64,000 bases of DNA, taken from contig NZ_QGHD01000001.1 of the NCBI RefSeq assembly GCF_003148885.1, positions 1 through 64,000 of the forward strand, in the 5' to 3' direction. Shown piece after piece: positions 1 to 8,217 of this stretch (position 1 is the stretch's first letter; the number at the start of each line of letters is the position of its first letter). Source of the DNA: Hallerella porci (GTDB lineage: Bacteria; Fibrobacterota; Fibrobacteria; Fibrobacterales; Fibrobacteraceae). The notes beneath the pieces were generated by a model. The model worked only from the letters and a program-made list of their open reading frames with translations, ran no database searches and was not told where the DNA came from. The position numbers were made by a program, and so were the translations under genes.

Positions 1-1
1 C

Positions 2-226
2 TATGGGGTGAGCGAGAACGCCATCAAGACCCAGATCTGGGTAACCCTCATCGCGAACCTTCTCCTGACCCTTGTGCAGCGCAGCCTTGAACGGCACTGG
101 AGCTTTTCCGGACTTGCGACAATGATGCGAATAATCCTGATGCTCTACATTGACATGTTTGACTTTTTTGAACATCCAACAAGGGACTGGGAACGCATGC
201 TGCAGCATCCACCTTGCCCATCGTAG
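2..226 (+). CDS. IS4-family transposase, C-terminal part (cut by window start)
   Basis: The frame is open from the first bases. The visible motif is SENAIKTQIW, which in IS4-type DDE transposases follows the catalytic Glu-Lys helix, then a hydrophobic segment (VTLIANLLLTLV) and a C-terminal helix ending before the stop at 226. Only about 74 residues are visible, so it cannot be judged whether the gene is intact. The same motif (GESENTIEMQIW) recurs in the mini-IS near 9.3 kb. Confidence 0.7.
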   Translation, partial: YGVSENAIKTQIWVTLIANLLLTLVQRSLERHWSFSGLATMMRIILMLYIDMFDFFEHPTRDWERMLQHPPCPS

Positions 227-269
227 CGTCCAAATTTCTAGGGAGGGGGCTTTCAACGGCAAAATCAAA

Positions 270-300
270 GTCTAGACCGCGTAAATTCTGGGGTCTAGAC
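270..300. repeat. 9-bp inverted repeat inside the IS 3' end
   Basis: GTCTAGACC at 270-278 pairs perfectly with GGTCTAGAC at 292-300 around a 13-base loop. It lies between the transposase stop and the terminal repeat. It is not followed by a T tract, so it may be a transposition-related or translation-blocking hairpin rather than a terminator. Confidence 0.5.
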
Positions 301-430
301 GTTCTGAAAATTTTCTCCGGACACTAATATAAAAAAATATTTATCTACATCACAATCACCTTCACACTGAAGCGAATATGCATTGGGAACAAGGCATAAA
401 ATGCAAATCAAAATTGCACTTGAAATCAAT

Positions 431-916
431 TTATTTATCATCATTTGGCCTATTTTCGATGCATTTGGTCGAGTCTTGTTTTATGGTTTCAAGATAATCG
501 TTGCTGTAGCCCTTGTCTTTATAATTTGTTTTCAGCAATGAATTCGCTCTGCGCTCATAACGAAATACACAGTCTGAATTTTTGTTCAAGTTAATATTGC
601 TATACTGTGTCATAAGTTTATTTATTGAATCCGTGCACCACGACGAGTTTCCATTTATTTTGTTGAAATAAGCCCATAAAAGTAATGCCTCTTCGAATGC
701 ATCGACCTCCTGGCGAATATCTTTATTTTGAACATATGGAACCCATTCTGGATTATTCCTGCGTTACCAAATATGTCTTGCTTCATGTAATGCTGTTAAC
801 TGCATATAGGGATCATCTAAGTTATATGGGGAAAAATTATCATGATTGAAGTTTAGAAAAATAGTAACACTATCATTGCGAAAAATCGGATAACCTATTT
901 CGTTTCCGCTTTGCTC
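431..916 (-). pseudogene. Decayed gene with an LHEARH zincin-like motif and an internal stop
   Basis: Read on the minus strand the frame is open from 916 to 431 except for one TAA at 764-766. Before the stop it encodes a segment with MQLTALHEARHIW. After the stop it continues with an acidic helical segment (EVDAFEEALLLWAYF) and a Lys/Asn-rich tail. The HEARH core resembles the HExxH zinc motif of small secreted metallopeptidase-like proteins, but the fourth residue is Arg, so catalysis is not implied. The 5' end is also missing, since a stop sits directly upstream at 917-919. The part after the stop could restart at the Met near 613. The family is not recognised. The decayed state, beside an IS end, is seen directly. 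Confidence 0.5.
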
Positions 917-922
917 TTATTC

Positions 923-953
923 GAGGATGAGCAAATCATCCTCTTTTCTTTTA
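923..953 (+). terminator. Rho-independent terminator-like hairpin
   Basis: GAGGATGA (923-930) pairs with TCATCCTC (936-943) around a 5-base loop and is followed by TTTTCTTTTAT. It points to the plus strand, but no intact plus-strand gene precedes it. It may be left over from a lost gene, or shield the next gene from read-through. Confidence 0.5.
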
Positions 954-969
954 TATCTAAATTTTAATT

Positions 970-2250
970 ATGCAAAAATTAAAATGGAATTTTCTTTGGG
1001 TTTGTGTCGCTATTATTTTTGCGGCATGTTCCGATTCGGAATCAAATCACATTACGAATAACTACAATAGCTCGGTGCTTTCAATTTATCATCTTGGAAC
1101 CTGTGATGAGAATAATGCAGGGAATATTGTTTTTGTTGAAAAAGATTCGGCGGACTATGTCTGCTTCAATAAAAAATGGGTTTTAATTCAAGACGATTCT
1201 CTTCATTCGGATACCTTGAAAATTCTAGATACATTGATTTTAACAAAGATGGATACGCTGAAAATTCGAGATACGTTAACTCTTTCCAAAACAGATACGT
1301 TGAAAATTCGAGATACGTTAACTCTTTCCAAAACAGATACGCTGACAGTCCGAGATACGTTGACTTTAACGAAAACAGATACACTAAAAATCCAAGATAC
1401 AATTATAGTGAATGTTCGGGATACGATTATCGCTTATGGAATTTCTCGCACAATTGATGATTTAGAAAAACTTGGCTCCTGCACTGCTTCAAATGAAAAT
1501 GAACTTGTCTTTAACGAAATGAATCAGGCATATTATCTGTGTCAAAATGGAAACTGGACTGTTTTAATTCTAGAACCGAAGCCGGATACAGTATCGACTG
1601 TGGAAGATTTGCCTTCATGCAATTCTTTGAGAACGGGTGATAGTGTTTATGTTGAGAATCAATCGGTAAAATATATTTGCACTGCCGGCCAATGGACGCT
1701 CGCGTTAGATACCTTGGTAGATTTGGGGCTGAGTGTAAAATGGGCTAGCGTCAATATTGGCGCCGCTCTCCCTGCAGATTATGGCAACTATTACTCGTGG
1801 GGAGAATCTGCACCTAAGGCAAAATATACCGCAGACAATAGCGAGATGAATAATGGAAATGGCGCTTTGAAAATTTCAGGCGCAAGAGATGCGGCTACCG
1901 CAAACTGGGGCGCCAAATATCGTATGCCGACAGGCGCTGAATTAAAAGAACTTGCTAACAATTGCTCCTTTACAGCGTCAACAAGGGTGAATAGTCAAGG
2001 AAAAAGTGTCCAAGGCTATAATGTAAAATGCAAAACAGATAATACGCTGTTTTTACCGCTTGCAGGTTATAAAGAATCTTCTTTAACAAAAAGCGTAGGT
2101 GAACTTGCATATTTTTGGGGATCAGATGCTATTTACAACGATGGCCTGCGACTTGTGTATGCGCTTTTTTTGTCCACGTCAAAACATTCAGCCGCAGCAA
2201 GTTACCTTTGCATAAACGGGTATTCGGTTCGTGCGGTTTCTGCGGATTAA
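970..2250 (+). CDS. FISUMP-domain lipoprotein with internal repeats
   Basis: This 426-residue surface lipoprotein has a signal peptide and lipobox (IFAAC, Cys20). Residues about 235-425 match the Fibrobacter major paralogous (FISUMP) domain: LSVKWASVNIGA, an NYYSWGES segment, KYRMPTGAELKEL and the C-terminal GYSVRAV. Upstream are three copies of a short module of the form C..N/G....V.....YlC..g.W, near residues 45-77, 158-190 and 203-235. Copies one and two are separated by a 14-residue Asp-Thr-Leu repeat. FISUMP proteins are abundant in this lineage and of unknown biochemical role; an adhesin or surface display role is an inference. No clear ribosome-binding site is seen before the ATG. It faces the GH5 gene convergently. 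Confidence 0.88.
   Translation: MQKLKWNFLWVCVAIIFAACSDSESNHITNNYNSSVLSIYHLGTCDENNAGNIVFVEKDSADYVCFNKKWVLIQDDSLHSDTLKILDTLILTKMDTLKIRDTLTLSKTDTLKIRDTLTLSKTDTLTVRDTLTLTKTDTLKIQDTIIVNVRDTIIAYGISRTIDDLEKLGSCTASNENELVFNEMNQAYYLCQNGNWTVLILEPKPDTVSTVEDLPSCNSLRTGDSVYVENQSVKYICTAGQWTLALDTLVDLGLSVKWASVNIGAALPADYGNYYSWGESAPKAKYTADNSEMNNGNGALKISGARDAATANWGAKYRMPTGAELKELANNCSFTASTRVNSQGKSVQGYNVKCKTDNTLFLPLAGYKESSLTKSVGELAYFWGSDAIYNDGLRLVYALFLSTSKHSAAASYLCINGYSVRAVSAD
1210..1401 (+). repeat. 42-bp tandem repeat coding for DTLKIRDTLTLSKT
   Basis: Four full units start at 1210, 1252, 1294 and 1336, with a partial fifth after 1378. Units two and three differ at a single base, while the first and last are more diverged. 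The array adds a Thr/Asp-rich extended spacer to the lipoprotein, probably a stalk between its modules. Confidence 0.85.
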
Positions 2251-2286
2251 AAAAGACCCGAGCAGAGCCCGAGTCTTTTGTTTTTG
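2248..2286. terminator. Bidirectional terminator between two convergent genes
   Basis: AAAAGAC.CG pairs with CG.GTCTTTT around a short loop with two mismatches, with an A tract before and T tract after. It sits between the FISUMP gene and the GH5 gene and could serve both. Confidence 0.65.
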
Positions 2287-2299
2287 CAAATTCAGTTTT

Positions 2300-4177
2300 T
2301 TACTTCAGCATGATTTTTTGTGAGAAGTCAATTCCTTGGCCTTTCACTTTGACGAAGTAAACGCCCTTGGCGGCTTGAATTTTGAATTCGTGAGTGCCTG
2401 CAGAAATCGGGCCGTTGTGAAGGGTAGAAACCTTGTGGCCGGTTGCATCAAAGAGAATTGCTTTGACATTTGTCGAACGGGTGAAAGACAAACTTAAAGC
2501 GTTTCCGTTGAGGTGCAAAGCTTTTGCATTCACTGCAGAGCGTTTGGAAATTCCGTTTGTATAATTTTCGTCGTAGACAATTTTGATTTCAGGAATTTCG
2601 ACTTCGGTCATGCCAAAGCCACGGCTAAAGGCATCGTATTTGTCTTCGTTAAAGTTGAAGAGCGTATCGGTTCCGGCAACGATATCGTCGAACAAAACGG
2701 TTCCCTTGTAATCCTTTGCGTAATTGGCGAGGACGATGGATACCGTTTTATTGCGGTTCGTCAAGGTCGAAATATCGTAGCTGCAAAGTTTCGATTCGCC
2801 TGCGGCCACTTTGCAACTGCCGTCGGTTTCGGTCCAAGTCCAGGCATCGGTAAGCTTAAAGATTAAATAAATATCCGCTTCGGTTTTGCCATTATTTTTG
2901 ACCTTCATCGTGAGGGTGTTAGCCTTTGACAAATCCAAACCGGCTTTATTTTGGTATTCGATTTGCGGATTGCCACCGCCAAAGGTCACTGCCATTTTGC
3001 CGTCGCCGCCAGCTTCTTCGATAACGACATCCTTGATTTTAATCGAAGCTTCTTCTGTGGCAGCTAAAGTTTTCATGGCCGCTAAAGCCGGGTCAATCGT
3101 GTAGCTGTAACCGCCAAATTTATCTTCGGTTTTGTCGCCGATGTACTGCCAAGCGAGTGCGCCTGCGTAGCCGCCGTCAAAAGCCTTGCGGTAGCATTCT
3201 TCGGTCGTGATTTCCGTTTTGGCTGCCATTGCCGCATTGTATGTATCGCCGGCCCAACCGCTTGCCGGGAATTCGCCGATAATCATCGGTTTCGAATCGT
3301 AACCGTAAGTGGTCGCCATTTGGGCTGCGGTATTTACAAACGGAGAAATTGCATCGGCCTGGTAATACGGGTAATAATGCGTTTGGAAAAAGTCCAAGGT
3401 GCCGTTTGCTTTTCCGCCTGCGGCAATGAGGGCGGCATCGTTCCAATTCTTTTGGAACTTAATATTGACGCTACCCGTAGAAACCAAAAGCGTGGGGTCA
3501 ACCGTGTGAATGGCCGAGGCGACTTCGTTCGTAAATTTCTGAATCTTCGCTAAAGCCATTTTTTGAGCCGTCCAGCCTTCGCATTCCGATGTCATGCCTT
3601 CGGGTTCATTAAAGACTTCCCAAGTCATAAGCGCTTTATGGTTTCCGATGGCTTTGACCACAGGAATCAAAACGTTATCGATGAAAGCTTTGGTGCCCGC
3701 TTCTTCAAAAAGAAGCTTATTCGCTTCGAAATCGACTTTGTCGCCGGTGTATAAACCCCACTGCTCAGGTTCCATCAAGTTGTGGCTGAATAAGCACATC
3801 GAAACCATCACGCCATATTCTTCGGCAATGTCCAATGCCTTTTTCATATTGGCGATTGTACTTGCCTTCGGGCCTGTGACCAAGTGCGTCGTTTCGTCGA
3901 TTGTCGGGCTTTGGCTCATATTGTTAAAAAGCCACCAGCGAATGGAGTTTCCGCCCGCTGCGCGTGTGCCTTCGACGGCTTTACGCCAAGCGTTTTCGTT
4001 GAGAGGCGATTCGCCGACGTCGGAATTATAATCGGACCAAGCGAGGTTTGTCCCGCTAAAGAAGATTTTTTTGCCGTTATACATTAAGTCTGTACCGGAA
4101 ACGGTAAGACCGGGGGCGGCGTAAGCAGCGGAACCTACGAGGGCAGCTGCTAAGAGAGTTTTAGACCACAATTTCAT
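2300..4177 (-). CDS. Secreted glycoside hydrolase family 5 enzyme, probably a mannanase
   Basis: This 625-residue exported glycanase has a signal peptide (cleavage after AYA, about residue 20) and a GH5 TIM barrel at about 25-370. The likely acid/base is Glu191 in WEVFNEPEG and the likely nucleophile Glu302 in MIIGEFPASGW. The segment GNSIRWWLF is common in bacterial GH5 mannanases, which is the reason for the substrate guess; a cellulase or other beta-mannan activity remains possible. Residues about 380-510 form a beta-sandwich, carbohydrate-binding-like region. The last 80 residues (GISKRSAVNAK to KIMLK) look like the C-terminal sorting domains of type IX-type secretion. A good AGGAG site precedes the ATG. 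Confidence 0.87.
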   Translation of the reverse strand: MKLWSKTLLAAALVGSAAYAAPGLTVSGTDLMYNGKKIFFSGTNLAWSDYNSDVGESPLNENAWRKAVEGTRAAGGNSIRWWLFNNMSQSPTIDETTHLVTGPKASTIANMKKALDIAEEYGVMVSMCLFSHNLMEPEQWGLYTGDKVDFEANKLLFEEAGTKAFIDNVLIPVVKAIGNHKALMTWEVFNEPEGMTSECEGWTAQKMALAKIQKFTNEVASAIHTVDPTLLVSTGSVNIKFQKNWNDAALIAAGGKANGTLDFFQTHYYPYYQADAISPFVNTAAQMATTYGYDSKPMIIGEFPASGWAGDTYNAAMAAKTEITTEECYRKAFDGGYAGALAWQYIGDKTEDKFGGYSYTIDPALAAMKTLAATEEASIKIKDVVIEEAGGDGKMAVTFGGGNPQIEYQNKAGLDLSKANTLTMKVKNNGKTEADIYLIFKLTDAWTWTETDGSCKVAAGESKLCSYDISTLTNRNKTVSIVLANYAKDYKGTVLFDDIVAGTDTLFNFNEDKYDAFSRGFGMTEVEIPEIKIVYDENYTNGISKRSAVNAKALHLNGNALSLSFTRSTNVKAILFDATGHKVSTLHNGPISAGTHEFKIQAAKGVYFVKVKGQGIDFSQKIMLK

Positions 4178-4220
4178 CTTTTTCTCCTAAAAAGTGTGAC
4201 TTTAAAATAATTTCTAAAAC

Positions 4221-4248
4221 AAAAAAAAGCGCAGCTTTGCTGCGCCTT
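4221..4248 (-). terminator. Terminator of ychF
   Basis: On the minus strand GCGCAGC-AAA-GCTGCGC is followed by eight T residues. It lies just downstream of the ychF stop and before the GH5 gene, so the two are separate transcripts. Confidence 0.85.
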
Positions 4249-4278
4249 TCTTCTGCTTTCTAACTTCTAAAATTTTCG

Positions 4279-5379
4279 TTAAACGTTAAACAGATAATAC
4301 ATAATATCGCCGTCTTGGACGACATAATCCTTGCCTTCGGTGCGGACGACTCCCGCTTCTTTGGCTGCGTTCCAAGAACCGTATTTTTGGAAGTCGGCAA
4401 AGCTCAAGGTTTCGGCGCGGATGAAGCCTTTTTCGAAATCGGAGTGGATGACGCCTGCGCATTGCGGCGCTTTGGAACCTTTTTCAAATGTCCAAGCGCG
4501 GCATTCTTTTTCGCCGGCGGTGAAGAAGGTTTGAAGCCCGAGAATGCGGTAGCCTTCGCGGACAACGGTATCCAAACCGGATTCGTCCATGCCGTAATCT
4601 TTCAAAAGTTCTGCCTTGTCGGCGGGTTCTAACTTCGAAAGTTCTTCTTCGATTTTACCGCTGATGACGACGACCGAAGCATTTTGCTTTTTCGCAAATT
4701 CTTTGAGTTTATCGACGTAAGCGTTGCCTTTATTTTCCAAATCTTCTTCGCGGATGTTTGCGCAGTAGAAAATCGGCTTGGCGGTGAGAAGTGCTAAATC
4801 TTGAATAATCAAATCGACAGCGTCGCTTGTTCCAATGTATTCGCGGGCGCTGTGACCGCTTTCCAAACCTTTCTTCAAGAGTTCGCAAGCGTCGGCGTTT
4901 TCTTTGGCTTTGGCGTTGCCGGTGCGAGCCATTTTATTTTCGGTGCTGAAACGCTTGTCAATCGATTCCAAATCCTTGAGGATGAGTTCGGTTTCGATGA
5001 TATCCACATCGCGGACGGGGTCCACGTTTCCGAGAACGTGGGTAATGTCTGCGTCGTCAAAGCAGCGGACGACTTCCATAATCGCATTGCATTCGCGGAT
5101 GTGCGTGAGGAATTTGTTGCCGAGTCCTTCGCCATTGCTTGCGCCTTTGACAAGACCTGCGATATCGACGAATTCGGTAACCGCTGGGACAATTGACTTC
5201 GGGTTATAAACTTTGACGAGTTCGTTTAAGCGTTCGTCGGGCACGCTGACCATGCCGACATTCGGTTCGATAGTGCAAAACGGATAGTTCGCCGCTTCGG
5301 CGCCAGCATTTGTAATGGCATTAAAAATTGTGCTTTTGCCGACATTGGGAAGACCGACGATACCGCATTTCAAACTCAT
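4279..5379 (-). CDS. ychF: Ribosome-associated YchF/OLA1-type ATPase
   Basis: This is a 366-residue P-loop protein of the OBG/YchF family. It shows G1 (GLPNVGKS, residues 8-15), G3 (DIAG, followed by LVKGAS), and the YchF-specific NxxE in place of NKxD (NIREED), which explains why this family prefers ATP to GTP. A coiled coil and C-terminal TGS domain complete the usual length. The family binds ribosomes and is linked to stress and translation control. AAGGAG precedes the ATG. It is a single-gene transcript. Confidence 0.96.
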   Translation of the reverse strand: MSLKCGIVGLPNVGKSTIFNAITNAGAEAANYPFCTIEPNVGMVSVPDERLNELVKVYNPKSIVPAVTEFVDIAGLVKGASNGEGLGNKFLTHIRECNAIMEVVRCFDDADITHVLGNVDPVRDVDIIETELILKDLESIDKRFSTENKMARTGNAKAKENADACELLKKGLESGHSAREYIGTSDAVDLIIQDLALLTAKPIFYCANIREEDLENKGNAYVDKLKEFAKKQNASVVVISGKIEEELSKLEPADKAELLKDYGMDESGLDTVVREGYRILGLQTFFTAGEKECRAWTFEKGSKAPQCAGVIHSDFEKGFIRAETLSFADFQKYGSWNAAKEAGVVRTEGKDYVVQDGDIMYYLFNV

Positions 5380-5435
5380 GATGAACTCCTTATTTTTTGC
5401 GCAGACAAAAATAGATAAAAAAGGAGGAATGAGAA

Positions 5436-5477
5436 GTTAGTGGTTAGTGGTCAGTGGTCAGTGATTAGTGGTTAGGG
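5436..5477 (+). repeat. Six-copy 7-bp tandem repeat (GTTAGTG-like)
   Basis: GTTAGTG, GTTAGTG, GTCAGTG, GTCAGTG, ATTAGTG and GTTAGGG run head to tail with exact 7-bp spacing. The array is intergenic, between ychF and the 42-bp array, and follows an AGGAGGAATGAGAA motif that recurs in other gaps of this window. Confidence 0.85.
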
Positions 5478-5505
5478 AATTTAACCGCAGAATTGCAAGG
5501 ATATA

Positions 5506-5715
5506 TTTGGCGGGTAAAATGCCACCTTTCAAAAGTGCAATGACGCATTTGGCGGGTAAAATGTCACCATTCAAAAGTGCAATGACGCATTTGGCGGGTA
5601 AAACGGCCCCTTTCAAAAGTGAATTGCCAGATTTGGTAGTAAAAACAGCTCCTTTCAAAAGTGCATGGACACATTTGGTGAGTAAAACGGCACCTTGCAA
5701 AAGTGCACGAGAGAA
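5506..5715 (+). repeat. Five-copy 42-bp tandem array upstream of a receiver gene
   Basis: Units start at 5506, 5548, 5590, 5632 and 5674 with exact 42-bp spacing and no spacers. Each begins TTTGG and carries a CTTTCAAAAGTG-like core. The first two are nearly identical and later ones progressively diverged. The array can be read through on both strands, but there is no sign of selection for a protein. It ends about 60 bp before the start of the receiver gene. Confidence 0.9.
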
Positions 5716-5776
5716 AATGCGAATTATTTTCACTCATTTTATATATTTGCTTAACATTATCAAAAACAAAAATCTC

Positions 5777-6190
5777 ATGAATGACCATTTGAATTTTTCG
5801 GGTTTAAAAATTTTACTCGTCGAAGATAACGAACTCAATTTGGAAATTGCTTCGACCATTTTAGAAGGCGTTGGCTTCGAAATTGAAACCGCCGAAAATG
5901 GAAAAATCGCCGTCGAAAAAGTTACGCAGGAAAATTGCCGTTACGATTTGATTTTGATGGACATTCAAATGCCCGTGATGGATGGTTACACGGCCACGCG
6001 AAAAATTCGCGCATTGAATTCGGCGTATTGTAAAACGGTTCCGATTATCGCGATGACTGCAAACGCTTTCGAAGAAGACAAAAAGAATGCCCTTGCCGCG
6101 GGCATGAACGATCACATCGCCAAACCGATTGATATTACCGCCTTCGGGAAAATTTTGAAAAGATGGCTAAAGACAAACAAAAATGTTTGA
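5777..6190 (+). CDS. Stand-alone response-regulator receiver protein
   Basis: This is a 137-residue single receiver domain with no output domain. It shows the acidic pair (VEDNE), the phospho-acceptor Asp in LILMDIQMPVMDGY, the conserved Thr (AMTANAF) and Lys (HIAKPID). The sequence type is that of receivers fused to hybrid histidine kinases. The frame stays open further upstream, but that part is the 42-bp repeat array, so the start is set at 5777, where the domain begins. No kinase gene is adjacent. It probably relays phosphate in a multistep system or acts by protein contact. Confidence 0.85.
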   Translation: MNDHLNFSGLKILLVEDNELNLEIASTILEGVGFEIETAENGKIAVEKVTQENCRYDLILMDIQMPVMDGYTATRKIRALNSAYCKTVPIIAMTANAFEEDKKNALAAGMNDHIAKPIDITAFGKILKRWLKTNKNV

Positions 6191-6318
6191 AAACGACTAA
6201 AAATGCGACAAATTTGAAGTAAATGAAATTTTACGCAAATTTTGGTTGATTTTTTGCTGATTAAAGCGTCTATATAGATGGGTCTCTCATTTTAACCATA
6301 ATTAGAAGGAGGTAAAAA

Positions 6319-7533
6319 ATGAGAGAACTCAATTTCAAGAAGATGTTGTTTACTTCTTTGACGGTGGCGGCTTGCCTGATGGGCTGTTCCCAAGGCGAAG
6401 GCCCCGAAGGCGCATCCACACTCAAAACTTCTGTTCATTTGGATGTGGCGTGCAAAACGGTTCCGCTGACCGATAGTTTGGTTTTGGATTTGTTGGGGCC
6501 GGACACATTTCATGTCGTCCTCGGAAAAGACGAATCCGCTTACGATAAATTGCTGAATGCGGGCGAGTGGACCTTTGCCGCGAAGCTTTATGCCAACGGC
6601 ATGTTGGTGCAGCAAGGGGAAACGGCGACGGAACTTTCTTCGGGCGGGGAAGTCGTGATTCCGATTGCGATGCACGCTGTCGCAGGATTTCTCTTTGTGC
6701 AAATTCCGCTCGGATTTGAAAATCAGCCCGGCGTGGCGAGCGGCATTTTGACGATTTCTGCGGGCGAAAAATCTACCGATTATGATTTCGTCATCGCGGA
6801 CGGTTTTGCAACGGCGACGACCGAAATGCTCGCCTTGGGCGAAACATATCGGGTGCAAATCAAATTGAAATCGAAAGCGGGAAGCGTCTTGTATGAGATG
6901 GATTCGCAAGTCATGATCGACGGCGAAAATTTTGCGCAGAGTTGGTCGCTCAAAACATTGCAAGTCGAAGTTTCTCTTTCGATTGTAAGCGACTCGCTGA
7001 AAACGTTAACGGCGACGGCGTTTATTCCTTCGAAACTTCGGAAAGTGCAAAGCGGTGATCTTCTCATCACGGAATTTCAGACCGAAACCAAAGCGGAATT
7101 TGTCGAATATTATAATGCGACAATCGATACGTTGGATCTTTCGGGATGTTCTCTGTATGCGACGAGCAGTTCTTCCGTTAAAGCTGTCACAGAACCGTTA
7201 GAATCCGTAAAAATTTTGCCGAATTCTTATTTGGTTTTTGGAACGGATTCCTTGGAAGGTCGCGATGTCTTGGCGACTTTGAATATGCCGGGGACGAAGG
7301 GTTCTATCGTTTTCCGCTGCGAAGGGGTGGCGGTGGATTCTTTTTACTATGTCAGCAGCAAAACGCAAGATTTGGATCCGGAACAGTATGGCGCTTACGA
7401 TCCGTTTGCGATTACATCCAATTCGAAGCAGAGTTTGCAGCTTCCGCTGAAGAATTACAAAAAGCGCTCCGCAGGAAGCGCTTGGTGCAAAGGGGAAATT
7501 TCGTTACACGAAAATGCTTCGTGTGAAGAATAA
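6319..7533 (+). CDS. Lipoprotein with C-terminal lamin-tail domain
   Basis: This 404-residue protein has a lipobox (LMGC, Cys23). The N-terminal half is beta-rich and unrecognised. Residues about 240-330 match the lamin-tail (LTD) fold: GDLLITEFQ, EFVEYYNAT, LDLSGCSLYA and LPNSYLVFG. LTD domains in bacteria occur on secreted surface proteins and nucleases, probably for binding. A strong AGAAGGAGG site precedes the ATG. Its stop abuts the stop of the convergent gene at 7534. Confidence 0.8.
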   Translation: MRELNFKKMLFTSLTVAACLMGCSQGEGPEGASTLKTSVHLDVACKTVPLTDSLVLDLLGPDTFHVVLGKDESAYDKLLNAGEWTFAAKLYANGMLVQQGETATELSSGGEVVIPIAMHAVAGFLFVQIPLGFENQPGVASGILTISAGEKSTDYDFVIADGFATATTEMLALGETYRVQIKLKSKAGSVLYEMDSQVMIDGENFAQSWSLKTLQVEVSLSIVSDSLKTLTATAFIPSKLRKVQSGDLLITEFQTETKAEFVEYYNATIDTLDLSGCSLYATSSSSVKAVTEPLESVKILPNSYLVFGTDSLEGRDVLATLNMPGTKGSIVFRCEGVAVDSFYYVSSKTQDLDPEQYGAYDPFAITSNSKQSLQLPLKNYKKRSAGSAWCKGEISLHENASCEE

Positions 7534-8208
7534 TTAACGCATGCGATAAGCAGAAATCGGTCTGCGAAAACGCGGATTTTCTAAAATGCTCGCCCAAATG
7601 AAGCCTTTGCGGGCTTCTTTGGGATTGAACGCTATTTTAGAATGAGAAACGTGCGCCGATTGCAAATCGGAATCCGAAATTTCGGCGGCAGTCGTTTCGT
7701 CTTGAATTTCAAAGTCCGATTCGCTTTCGAAATCCGTAGAATAATCGAAATTCTGCTTAGTGAAAGTCTCGGGCTCGGGCGCTTTGGCGGTGAAAACTTC
7801 TGCGGAAGAATTTTCCGGAGCAGAATTTGTTTCTGCTTTTGTCTCGGGCTTGTCGGCTTTTGTCGAATACGTTTTGGTGTAAGATTCCGTTTTCGTTTCG
7901 CCGTTTGAAGTGGTCGTTGTCGTCGAAGAAACTTGAATATCGATATCATTTCCTTCGCCGTCTAACTTCGCTTGCTCTGCGCGAAAACGCCGAATCAATT
8001 CTTGGAGCGATTCCGGTGTGTTAATTTCCACATCGGAATTTTCATCATCGTCGTCATCGGAATATTTTTCGGCTTCGAAATCCGGCGGCAAATCGCGCTC
8101 GTTTTCGTTTTCACGATGCGGCGTCGAATTGCGTTTACCGCGCTGCTTTAACCAAGCAGCACCGATTTGCAAAGCGATGATTCCGACTAAGATGAGAAGG
8201 CTTTCCAT
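7534..8208 (-). CDS. Membrane-anchored acidic protein of unknown function
   Basis: This 224-residue protein has one N-terminal membrane helix (residues about 3-19, LLILVGIIALQIGAAW), a basic stretch, a poly-Asp/Glu region (DDDDDEN) and a long Thr/Ser/Glu-rich, probably disordered tail with a TTTTTS run. The basic segment after the helix suggests a cytoplasmic tail. No family is recognised. It follows floA by 9 bp on the same strand and probably shares its transcript, which suggests a membrane-microdomain link. AAGGA precedes the start. Confidence 0.7.
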   Translation of the reverse strand: MESLLILVGIIALQIGAAWLKQRGKRNSTPHRENENERDLPPDFEAEKYSDDDDDENSDVEINTPESLQELIRRFRAEQAKLDGEGNDIDIQVSSTTTTTSNGETKTESYTKTYSTKADKPETKAETNSAPENSSAEVFTAKAPEPETFTKQNFDYSTDFESESDFEIQDETTAAEISDSDLQSAHVSHSKIAFNPKEARKGFIWASILENPRFRRPISAYRMR

Positions 8209-8217
8209 GGAAAATCC

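Larger units (their letters stand above)
1..328 (+). mobile_element. 3' end of an IS4-type insertion sequence
   Basis: The window opens inside this element. It holds the last codons of a transposase, then about 100 bp of non-coding DNA ending at CCGGACACTAAT. The reverse complement of that end, ATTAGTGTCCGG, is identical to the left end of the mini-IS at 9281, which fixes the boundary at 328. The rest of the element lies upstream of the window, so it may be a complete copy. Confidence 0.7.

Noticed and set aside
5506-5715. Possible CRISPR array
   Set aside because: The units are continuous 42-bp tandem repeats with no unique spacers between them, and there are no cas genes in the window.
5468-5776. 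N-terminal extension of the receiver protein
   Set aside because: It only translates the 42-bp repeats, and the conserved domain begins at the Met at 5777.
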